Origin: Gonapodya prolifera JEL478
Lineage: Eukaryota; Monoblepharomycota; Monoblepharidomycetes; Monoblepharidales; Gonapodyaceae
DNA length: 64,000 bases
Direction: 5' to 3'
Assembly: GCA_001574975.1 (NCBI GenBank)
Contig: KQ965845.1
Location: 87,451-151,450 of the forward strand
The position numbers and the translations under genes were made by a program. Positions 32,262 to 41,212 of this stretch are shown piece by piece (positions within the stretch are counted from its first letter, which is position 1; every line of letters starts with the position of its first letter). Under the pieces are notes generated by a model. The model was not told where the DNA came from. It made no database searches and was given only the letters and a program-made list of their open reading frames with translations.

Positions 32262-34468
32262 TCACTCATCGCCCGCCCACACTTTGACCACTCCATCTGT
32301 ACCGGCGGCCGCGACGTATTTTGCGTCCGTGCCGAAGCGCACACCGGCAAAGTCGGAACCGGAGCTTGGGCGGTAGGTCGCCAGGACGTCCCATCCCTTG
32401 GTAGCGTACACTCTGCAGCGCAGGACGGGGGAGAACGAGGTGTCACTCTTGTCTCAGACATGATCACAGTACGTCGACTACCACTCACTTGACTTCCCCA
32501 CCGCCCGCAACAGCCGCGTATTGCCCCGAATAATCATACGCAACAACTCCGTTACTCCCCACACCTGCGATCTCGACTTCCTTCCCGACAGCAAGCTTCC
32601 TCAAATCCCACACGCGCACCGTCGCGTCGGATCCAAGCGTGGCTAGGTGGTATCCGTTCTCGGAGAACGCGAGCGACCCGTGCGCGCCGAGCGTAGGGGA
32701 GTCGAACGTGGCGGCGATGGAGGACGATTTGACATCCCACAGCAGGACGGAGGTCGGTGTGGGGGTGGCGAGGATGAGACCGTCCGGGTGGAAAAGGGCC
32801 GATGTGAGTTCTTTGCGAGTGTAGTTTGTGCGCCGGGTGGGTAGGTTCGGGACATTGCAACATGTAGGTTCCCCGAAAAACGGTTAATTCATTCCCAATT
32901 TCACAAGTCCCAAAATGGAACGAATACTCACCGGTCTCGGCTCTGACCTTGCGCAAAACTCTTCCCGCACCGTAATCACCAAATGTCCATCCCTTGCCGC
33001 CTGCCGCGACCCAGTACGCCCCACTCGCATGCACGGTAACGCCTCCGACAGCCACGCCTCCACCCAGCACGTCCTTGATCGCGAACTTGCCCGCAACCCC
33101 GCTGGTCTCGACTTCGGCCTCCCAAATCCGCACGGCGCCGTCCTTTCCACCGGTGAGGAATGAGGCGGGTCCGCCTTGCTCCTTCATGGCAGCGTTCCAT
33201 GCCACCGTGGTGACACCGCCCACGTGCGCACCCGACGAGTGGCCGACGAGTTTGCGAGAGGACAGGTTGTGCACGGACACGAGACCCGACGCGTGGGTCA
33301 TGACGGAGAGAGAGTCCGAGAGGAGCACGTCGAGGGATGTTGCCGGCGACGCGGTGCCTTTGGGAGCAGGCAGGGAAGGCAGGAGTTTGTACGAGGACAG
33401 GGTGTCCGAGGGGGTGAGTGACGCGGGAGGTTTGCGCTTGCGGCGGGTTTTGGAGAGGCTGCGGTGGTTGGGTGACCGAAGAATGAGTCAGTACACGGTG
33501 TTGGCATGGTCAGGGGAATGGTCAAAGGACGGCAAAATGCGGTCATGACCATGGCACCACGCGTACCCAGGGTTACAATTCGCGAACCATCATTAAGACA
33601 TCCACCGCTTCTCCCTTACCCCCCCTCTCCACAAAGACCGAATGACTCACCCAGCCGACGTCTCTGTCATCTTGTCAATGATATCCTGCGACAACCCTCC
33701 TTCGTCCACATCCATCACATCCGAACCTGCACCTGCACCCCCATCCGCAGACTGCGCATTGACGCCGGCCGCCTGGAACGTAGCCTTGACAGTGGCTAGC
33801 GCCTTTCTCGCATCGTCCCTCTCCTTGACAAGACGGGCAATGACCCTCCGCGCGGCGTCGTTCTCGTACAGTGCCGCAGAGAGTTCCTTGCGCAGTTGGG
33901 CGTGCTGGGTCTTGAGCGAGTGCGTCTCGACCATGAGAGAGTCCCATTCAGACTGGAGCAGGTGGAGGAGGGAGGGGACGGATGTGGCGGTGGGTGGGCG
34001 GGGACGGGTGTGGGGGAGAGCTGGAGGTGGGGGTGGTGAGTAAAGGACGAGTTGTCTATGATGAATACCCTCTCCCCGAGAAGTCTTTGCACTGACAGCC
34101 GCAACACCTGACGTGGACTAAATGGCCCTTTTGTTCTTGTCGCCTTGCTTCTCTTCGCACCACCCCAACATTTCCCGCGACACCCTTTCCACCAACCCAC
34201 GACACCCCACCCCAACGCCTACATGTGCCATCGACCACACTCACCCGTCTTCACTGCCACCAAATCAGCTACCGTCGTGTCCACGCCAGTGACCGGATCC
34301 TTCCCCGTGTCTTTGACAACCTTCTCCGCGAGTCTCCTCTCGTAGATGTGTCCGCTCTTTGTGTTGAGCACGGGATCCTGCGGGGTCTCACCCGAGACTG
34401 CGAGAGAAACGACGTGTGTTACAGTGCGCAGACTTTGAGCAGCGAGTGCACGCACTTCCGCAGAACAT
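32262..34468 (-). CDS. PRP19: PRP19 pre-mRNA splicing factor, U-box ubiquitin ligase
   Basis: Six exons (34468-34456, 34397-34245, 34020-33651, 33458-32932, 32810-32489, 32412-32262) keep frame and give 511 residues, the family's length. Exon 1 is only 13 bases and gives MFCG. The U-box follows (ISGETPQDPVLNTKSGHIYE, RRLAEKVV, DTGKDPVTG). The PRP19 coiled coil (SVPSLLHLLQSEWDSLMVET, ELSAALYENDAARRVIARLV) drives tetramerisation. From about residue 230 WD40 blades form the substrate-binding C-terminus, ending VYATKGWDVLATY, YVAAAGTDGVVKVWAGDE. The protein is the core of the NineTeen complex, activating the spliceosome and ubiquitinating PRP3. The acceptor of exon 5 (CTCGCAAAG) is the least certain junction. 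Single copy in most fungi. Confidence 0.95.
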
Positions 34469-34790
34469 TTCGTGGTGTCGATTGCAGACGGAGAACTGCG
34501 TAGAGTGTTTTCAGTCGCGGGTTTCAGCGCACGAATCCCGCTGCTGCGACAGAATGGACAAAACTGCGCACTTCTTAGCTGTGCACAACTATCGTGGCAA
34601 AGGGGCCCCGTGCACATTATAGCATTCGGTCTTTGTTAGACCATATCCCCCACTCTCACCCATTCGCGTGTTAAATATTTGCACCTCACTTTCACCGCTG
34701 TCATTGATATTCTGGTATCACATGAAACCAAAAAATATCGGGGCAAGGCCCGAGCTCGCCCGTGTCGAGCTAGATGCAATAATTCAGGCC
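34469..34790. other. Intergenic between PRP19 and ankyrin remnant
   Basis: Presumed PRP19 promoter on the left; no other signal recognised. Confidence 0.4.
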
Positions 34791-35709
34791 TCATCGGCAT
34801 GAATTAGATTCAGTTGCAACTTTGGGTGGAGGGAACATCTCATATCTAAATATTAACATAATATTCGGTTTAGTATCGCCCAGGTCTCTCAAGAGTCGAA
34901 CAATTTCCACTCTGCCCTTGGCAGCTGCTGTTCTGAGGCACAAATCCCCATACTTGTACAAGTTTGCCCGTCGCTCAACGAAGAGCTTGACCATAGGCGC
35001 GTTTCCATTTCGATACGCTTCTTCAAGGACGTTCCAGAATATTGGATTCACCGCTGCTCCCGCGTCCAGCAAGCAACGAACTGCTTCAAGGCGACCGTGA
35101 AACGCCGCTGCAGATAAAGGACACCACAGAGTGCGTCCAATGAGAACGGGTTTTGTTTACATTCCTAGCACGTTAACAGAGTATCCCGATGGTCGCGCAA
35201 TCCCCACGTCTCGCTTCAGCGACGAGGGCATTATCCGGAGCGGAGAAACGGACCAGAGAGCGAGCCACAATGTTCGTTGGATGCGAAAATATGTCCTTCG
35301 GGCGTCGATTGTGGGCCCCAGTGGGCAAAGCGAGACGATAGTGAGCGGAGAACACTCCGACGCCAGCAATGATTTCAGAAGGAAGCTCCAGGAGTGGGAA
35401 ATGACTCAGAGACGAGTCTCTGTGAAGCGACATCACGGGCTGGGGTGATTTATCGTGCATGTTTGACTGCTGGAATGTAGGCCGTGAGGGAGGGGCTGAT
35501 GGAGTGGGATCGGCGCTACCGGTCGACGAAGAGGACGAATGGTAGGAGGAATCCGAGACAACCCGCCGATGCTTATGAGCATTGTCGTTTTCTTGATCGT
35601 CTTCGCGCCACCGTTTGCCATTTCGTGGTGGATTCATCATTTTGGGGGCTTCTTCATTGTCTGTTGAACTGGGAATGCCATTTTCATCAACAACAAGCGA
35701 CGACTTCAC
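34791..35709 (-). pseudogene. F-box-like/ankyrin gene, frameshifted
   Basis: The N-terminus is Ser-rich with a bipartite basic stretch (GKRWREDDQENDNAHKHRR), then an F-box-like motif (FPLLELPSEIIAGVG, RLALPTG) and the start of an ankyrin array (LVAEARRGDCATIGIL). At about 35180 the frame is lost; it continues one base over as VNVLGM, a TAA, then TKPVLIGRTLWCPL, SAAAFHGRLEAVRCLLDAGA, YRNGNAPMVKLFVERRANLY and AAAKGRVEIVRLLRDLG, ending at 34791. One frameshift and one stop lie within 30 bases. The same family is present as a pseudogene at 850-1950. If intact it would be a substrate adaptor of an SCF-type ligase. Confidence 0.65.
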
Positions 35710-35989
35710 TCATTTGGCCCCCCTGTACTTGTTCTCTCCCTTTCCCCCTTCCGCCACGTGTGGTGACTCGCGTTTTCTCTTCCCACACTGAATCGCATAG
35801 GCGATGTTATATGGATGTTTACGCACCCATCGGTTCATTTGGTTTCAGAACCAATTGTTATCCGTAAAAAGGTCAGGGGCATCAGCTACAATTTACGGTG
35901 TAACAGGATAAACGCGTAAAACGGCATCCGAACGAGCTTCCGACTTCCGATTTAAAACAAAACACAACGCCCACCCTCTCCATTCAGCC
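35710..35989. promoter_or_regulatory. Divergent intergenic region upstream of the reductase gene
   Basis: 280 bases between the minus-strand ankyrin remnant and the plus-strand reductase. It should contain the reductase promoter. A TTTAAAACAAAA stretch lies about 40 bases before the ATG at 35990. No specific operator was recognised. Confidence 0.3.
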
Positions 35990-37557
35990 ATGTCGTACCC
36001 CGCAGTCGTCCTCTCCAAAGCCCGTGGCGCCGTCCTCCAGCAGAATCCGCAAAAGCCTTACCCGCCGACTCCCGGTGCCGACGAGGTGCTCATCCGGAAC
36101 GTCGCAGTCGCGTCAAACCCAAAGGATTGGAAACTCTCCAAGGTCGGCGTGTTTGAGGGTATCGAGGGAAATGATGTCGCCGGGTATGTCGAGGCGGTCG
36201 GCGCCAATGTCAAGGAGTACAAAAAGGGTGATCGGGTGAGTAGCGAAATGAGACGCAGTGAGAGCAAAGCCGCATTTAAAAGTAGTGCCGAAGATGACGA
36301 GCTAAGGGAGGCGGTTGCCAGAGGCCACATTTTGTCGGTCTGCTGGAGGAATGCAATCGGGTTGATAGATACCTTGGCTTGGAAACATGGATGGTGGAAG
36401 CAGGACGATGGGAGAGACATTTGGTACCGATGGAAGTTTCGGGCTTTCGACCTTCTCTCTATTGCTTGGGAGAATGGTCAGCCGCGTATTACCACGGCTT
36501 GAATACCGGCTTCTTTCCGTCTCGGTCCATACGTAAGCCATCTTCCTTCTACAAACTTATCTCTACCCTTTCCCCCTTTCGAACTCCACACCAACGGCCC
36601 ACGCCAGGTCGGAGCCTTCACCAAAATGGCCACCAACAACACCTACGGCGCCTACCAAACCCACTCCGTCTCCCCCTCCTGGACAACCTTCCCTCTCGGC
36701 CCCAACACCTCCTTCGAGAGCGCAGCGACCCTGCCCCTTGCCGTTATGACGGCGGCGATTGGTCTGTTCAGGAAGATTGGCCTAGTTGAGCCTACCCAGG
36801 ACGGTAAACCTAACCCAAAAGCGCAGGGACAGGCAGTCCTCGTGTGGGGCGCGTCGTCCAGTGTGGGAGCGTATGCTGTCCAACTGGCTCACCTTGCCGG
36901 ATACAAAGTGTTAGTTGACTGTCGCGCACGGATCTTACAATTATGGACATCGTTTCTTATCCACGCCCCGTCGTACCACCATCTTACCCTCCACTCAACA
37001 CCCGCGCTTCGTCGCACCACTATGTCGACCACCACCTCGTCTACCCTCCCCCCTCGTTCAGCATCGGCATCGCTGGCGCTGGTGCAGCCCTCGCCAAATC
37101 CCTCGGATCCACCGTCGTCGTCGACTACCGCTCCCCAGACGTCCGTGGTGCGATCAAATCCGCCATTGCATCTGTCGGGCTTCCTCTCGCTGGTGCCTTT
37201 GACGCGCACGCGGACAAGTCGGGCTCCACTGCGTCCTACACAGAACTCGCCCAGGCCCTCCAGCCTCGCGGAGGCATCGTCACCGTCGTACTCAACGTGC
37301 CCAAGAAGGTCGCCGCGGAGCTGCCCAAGAACGTCCAAGTGCCTTGGACGGGCGTCGGGTCCGCGCACCTCCAGGGTCCCAAGGGCGACGCTGAGTTTGC
37401 TCGGAGGTGGTTCCACCAGCTGGCGAAGTGGGTCGACCAGGGGGTTTTCAAGCCCAATGTGGTCAAGGTCGTTCCGGGAGGACTTGCGGGCGTCAGGGAG
37501 GGACTCGGGTTGATGGAGGCCGGGAAGGTGAGCGGGGTGAAGCTTGTGTGTGAGTAG
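35990..37557 (+). CDS. Medium-chain dehydrogenase/reductase (zinc-independent, enoyl-reductase type)
   Basis: Three exons (35990-36235, 36608-36909, 37062-37557) keep frame and give 347 residues. The GroES-like N-terminal fold shows PGADEVLIRNVAVASNPKDW, GNDVAGYVEAVG and YKKGDRVGAF. The nucleotide-binding half has AVLVWGASSSVGAYAVQLA with the Rossmann glycines and VVVDYRSPDV. The catalytic and structural zinc ligands of alcohol dehydrogenases are absent, as in quinone reductases and fungal trans-acting enoyl reductases. It probably reduces an activated double bond with NADPH; the substrate is unknown. No polyketide or other biosynthetic partner is seen nearby. Intron 1 is long (372 bases). 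A decayed fragment of a paralogue lies 1.5 kb downstream (39027-39206). Confidence 0.85.
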
Positions 37558-37843
37558 ACTGCTGTTGGAGCTGTGGTGGTCTTGAAGGGTGGCTCATCTT
37601 TGCCGTTGCTTATGCAGACCGCATCGACGAGACGCCTAAGGGGAAGTTGTAAAGATGTCCGACTGCTTGCCTGTGTTTTAGCTTTGTACTTTGGCGAATA
37701 TGAGAATACAGTTGTCATTTCGAAAACGTGTCCAACCAATCGTGTGGAGGAGTTCCTCGTTAGCGTTGGGTAAAGTACATTCGTTGCTGACTATCAGTAG
37801 GGTGGGTTAGCCATCACAAAAGCTCCCAGATGCACTTCCACCA
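37558..37843. other. Intergenic, presumed promoter of the PF09791 gene
   Basis: Nothing coding is recognised in these 286 bases. Confidence 0.35.
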
Positions 37844-38652
37844 ATGCTTCCCGGTCACATCAGCCGCCTGGAGTCCACCGCTGTCCAAGCGATAGCCTTG
37901 CGAGTCGCTGTGAGTGCACTCGCGTCCCCTCTCACCGCATGGTTCCGTCGAATCGGAATGTTTCGTAACGAAATTCGTGAATCGACTCGTACAGAACGGC
38001 GCCCGAGCACCTGCATCACGCATCACGACTCTCGCAAACGCTCGTAATAATGGACGATCTCTCCAACGCGGCTTGGCATCGTCCACGTCGTCGGAACCGT
38101 CGATCACGTCAATCACACATCCTTACCCACAATTGCCACCCGAAACACCCGGCAGTGAACCGACAGGCGCGTCAATCGAAGACCAACTCCGCGCCCTTCC
38201 GGAAACGACGCTGGAGTGGGTCGCGGACAAGATGAGGCCGCCGGAGGCCCCGGAGCCGGAATGGTGTTGTGGAAGTGGGTGTGCGCATTGGTGCGTTGTG
38301 CTGTTGTGGTGATGTTTGGGGGGTGAAATGTATTGTACTGAACAATCATCGGCGCCACCCGGGTGGTCGACTGTAATGAACCAGTGTTTGGGATACCCAC
38401 GCCGACTCCATCGAGCGATACAAATCCCTCCGCACAGCTCTCTTTTCCGAGCTTCGGTCCCGGGAAACCTCTCTCCCACCTTCGCCGAACACAAGCACGG
38501 GAACTAATACCAGTGCCACAACGTGCAGCGGGAAGATTGCCCGGTGGCAGGAGCGTGATAGGAAGCGTCTATTGGCTCAGGGAGACGAAGATCCGGCGAC
38601 GAAGGCGTTCAGGGAGTTGGAGAAGGCATTGAAGAATGGGGCTGGGTCTTGA
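37844..38652 (+). CDS. Oxidoreductase-like (PF09791/OXLD1-type) small protein
   Basis: Three exons (37844-37909, 37995-38290, 38385-38652) keep frame and give 209 residues. The signature PEAPEPEWCCGSGCAHCVWD is completed across intron 2 (CAH + CVWD), matching the Cys-rich oxidoreductase-like N-terminal domain CCxSxCxxCVWDxY. It is followed by SIERYKSLRTALFSELRS and a charged C-terminus (WQERDRKRLL, TKAFRELEKALKNG). The N-terminal 50 residues are rich in Arg, Ser and Ala without acids (LANARNNGRSLQRGLASS), as expected for mitochondrial import. The Cys cluster presumably binds metal or is redox active; the cellular role of the family is poorly known. Confidence 0.85.
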
Positions 38653-39026
38653 GATGTCAAACGGGGGGTTTATGGTGGAGATAACCAAGCACGACACTCT
38701 TTCCAGAAGTAGTGCACAACAGAGTGCAGTACCACTCACGGAGTGGACGTGCGGTGTGGAGGAGCGTTGTCCCCTGATCTTTGCGATGTACTCGACGACA
38801 CGTGTCAAGCCCCGATGCCTCGACGATAATTTCTGCACATACACTGTAGTGTGAAACAAAACTCCACAAACTCCTGAGTGTTGCATGTATTGGATGACCT
38901 CCTCAAATCGTCAGAACACTTCAACAACATATATATTAGGCAAATATACTGAAGTGTGGTCACGAACTGCAAGAGAAGAAAGAACTGCTGCTCTCCTCAT
39001 ACTCGGCATAATCATTCTTTCATCGA
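38653..39026. other. Intergenic, nothing recognised
   Basis: AT-leaning sequence without a credible exon. Confidence 0.35.
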
Positions 39027-39206
39027 CTCTTCACAACCCGACTGGTGGGCCGTCTTCGTTTGAAGCTGACACTTTTGTAAATGCTTTTGAACCACACCAA
39101 TTGGGTGGTATTGTTGCTGTCGTGGCAAACGCACCAAAGAAGATTGCGACCGAACCCACTCGAAATGTGCAGCTCAGAGCGATGGAGTTTGCTGGTGAGG
39201 GTTGAT
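39027..39206 (+). pseudogene. Fragment of a medium-chain reductase paralogue
   Basis: The frame reads FVNAFEPHQLGGIVAVVANA then PKKIATEPTRNVQL, aligning with LAQALQPRGGIVTVVLNVPK, KVAAELPKNVQV of the intact reductase (about 37240-37340). Nothing upstream or downstream continues the homology, and a stop follows shortly (AGEG). It is a partial duplicate or relic of a tandem copy. Confidence 0.6.
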
Positions 39207-39690
39207 GTTTGGGGATGTTTTGAGCAGCTGTAATTCTACCGGCCAAGGCACAATGCACTTAGTTCTAAGATGAGAGAGTATAGTTAGAGGTTAGATAATA
39301 AAGAAAGAGGGGCTGGTTTTGTCTGCTTGCCGTTGTAGGGGTTCGGGAAAACTGCAACCGTCCAATGTCCGGCTGTGCATTTGCGCGACCGTGTATCGAG
39401 GAAGAACAGAATCAGTCGCATCCGACAGAAAGAAATCTCCTCAACAGTCGGAGTCGGAGCTGGTCGATTCTCCACTCGGACCTCCCCAATCTTCGGTGGA
39501 AAGCCTTTTTCTTCCTAGCGAGCCACGGCATGCATTAGGCGTTCGCTTCGGTGTAACATCTTCCTGTGAGCTCTCGTCTTTTGCAAGGATGGTCGATCGC
39601 TCTGCAATCCTGACATGCGTGGCGATTCGACATCACAGTTGTTTGAATCAGCATCTTTCACTTCTCCATTCCCCACACACCAGGTCCGGA
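39207..39690. other. Intergenic with possible upstream exon of the small Pro-rich gene
   Basis: No independent gene is supported. A frame open from about 39560 runs into the small protein starting at 39691, but no upstream domain is recognisable. Confidence 0.3.
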
Positions 39691-39855
39691 ATGGATTCTC
39701 CTAGCAAAGAGCAACCACCAGCATATCTCCAAGTACCGGCGTGGTCACCACCCATTCAGCAAATTACTATCGAGGAGAAGAAAATACAACCCCTACAACC
39801 CGGGCCTCTGCGAATGGCACCGCCCTCTGAGGGCGTCGGTCAACGGACTAACTGA
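39691..39855 (+). CDS. Small proline-rich protein, tandem copy 1 (54 residues)
   Basis: It starts MDSPSKEQPPAYLQVPAWSP, continues PIQQITIEEKKIQPL and ends GPLRMAPPSEGVGQRTN. It is nearly the same as the first 60 residues of copy 2 at 40542-40844 (MDSPRTEQPPAYHLQVPAWS, MAPPSEAV), so the start at 39691 is supported by conservation. Copy 1 lacks the Cys-containing C-terminus of copy 2 and is probably truncated. PPAY is a WW-domain ligand motif, so recruitment to a NEDD4/Rsp5-type ligase is possible (inference). Family unknown. Confidence 0.5.
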   Translation: MDSPSKEQPPAYLQVPAWSPPIQQITIEEKKIQPLQPGPLRMAPPSEGVGQRTN

Positions 39856-40541
39856 AAAAGCCTCTGTGCGGAGAACTTTTGCGTATTCAGTTGCTTGAAG
39901 GTTCAGATGGTCAGTCATGTTGGGGACTCGTTTATGTCTAATAATTTGTTTTTTGCATGTATTGTAATATCTAATGTATCTGATGTGATGAATGTCTAAA
40001 TATGCAAAACGATTCGCACTCCCTCGACGGCATAGCTTGTTTAAAACTGATTTTTATAACAGAATCTACAAATACAAATCTGATTGTCTCGTGGCATAAA
40101 CCAATCTCTTAGCTCAGTGTTTACGCGTTTAGGCGAATTCATAAAACTCGACAGGTTTCCCAATTCCAGGAATCCTATGACAATAGCATGTCTTGCGACG
40201 TCGAGAGTCCCGAGCAACGGCAAATCCTCTGTGACTTTAGGTCGGAGTGCTTTGTTTTGGTTACTAAATCAAATGTTACAAAGAGATGTAGACGAACGTT
40301 TGTATATCGCGCCGTCGTATAATTGGAAGAACAGAATCGACTGTGTCCAAAAGACATATATCTCTTAAACGGGCGGATCAGCTCGATCCCCCACTCAGCG
40401 TCTCTCCAATCTTCGGAGGAAAGGCATCCATCACCACGGCATTCATTAGACTTTCTCCTGTCCTTTACTCTCAGCGATGACCAATCGTTCTACAATCCTC
40501 ACACCCGTGAACTTCCGCGCCAATTCGCCATCACCACCAGC
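39856..40541. other. Spacer between tandem copies
   Basis: The spacer repeats the layout of the sequence before copy 1, with phrases such as TCCACTCGGACCTCCCCAAT at 39471 against CCCACTCAGCGTCTCTCCAA at 40389. The duplication unit therefore extends upstream of the coding part (period about 850-910 bases). No other gene is seen. Confidence 0.4.
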
Positions 40542-40844
40542 ATGGACTCTCCTCGCACAGAACAACCCCCAGCATATCATCTCCAGGTACCGGCCTGGTC
40601 CCCACCGTTTCAACAAGTTCCTGTCGAGGAGAAGAAAGTACAACCGGTCGTACAACCCTCGCCTCTGCGAATGGCGCCGCCGTCCGAGGCAGTCAACAAT
40701 TGTGACTGCCCAGTCAAACCCGGGGATCCGCGAGTCATGATGCATCTCACAGTTCCTACACACGCTGGGGTCAACAAAATGGACGCCATGGTGGAGAGTG
40801 TGGCGTCTTACACGTCTGGATGGCTCTGCTGCGGGCGAGGGTAA
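40542..40844 (+). CDS. Small proline-rich, Cys-tailed protein, tandem copy 2 (100 residues)
   Basis: The Pro-rich N-terminus contains PPAY (residues 9-12), then FQQVPVEEKKVQPVVQPSPL and MAPPSEAV, followed by NCDCPVKPGDPRV, an amphipathic stretch (THAGVNKMDAMVESVASYTS) and a terminal GWLCCGRG. The Cys-pair ends suggest palmitoylation or membrane association, somewhat like LITAF/CYSTM-style small proteins, but no family match is claimed. The ATG at 40542 is shared in position with copy 1. It is convergent with the transcription factor gene ending at 41213. Confidence 0.55.
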   Translation: MDSPRTEQPPAYHLQVPAWSPPFQQVPVEEKKVQPVVQPSPLRMAPPSEAVNNCDCPVKPGDPRVMMHLTVPTHAGVNKMDAMVESVASYTSGWLCCGRG

Positions 40845-41212
40845 CTGAAAGGAACGAACTTGTGGATATGTTACTGTAATGGACTCTTGAGGATTCGATA
40901 TTCGGACATCTTGGAGATTCCCTAATGGTTTCATGATTTTGAATGCGATTAATGAATTTAGTTTACGTAATAGAGTTGAATTGGAATGAAAAGTCGTCGA
41001 CGAATGCACTGCTCCTGGTCCGGCCCATTGCAAGTTTGCTCGCTAAAGTGGGTAGTGAAACATCGGAATGACGCTGGAAGATAATATGCTATATATTTAC
41101 GGAGCAGTGGAAACTCAAAGAATAAAAACACATCAATGCAAGACAGAGAAATCCAAGAAGCAAGCACTCTTCGGGATCAAGCGAAAAGTAGGTACGTGCA
41201 GCATCGGCATCT
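40845..41212. other. 3' intergenic between convergent genes
   Basis: Presumed 3' ends of copy 2 (plus) and of the transcription factor (minus). AATAAA occurs at about 41121. Nothing else is recognised. Confidence 0.35.
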
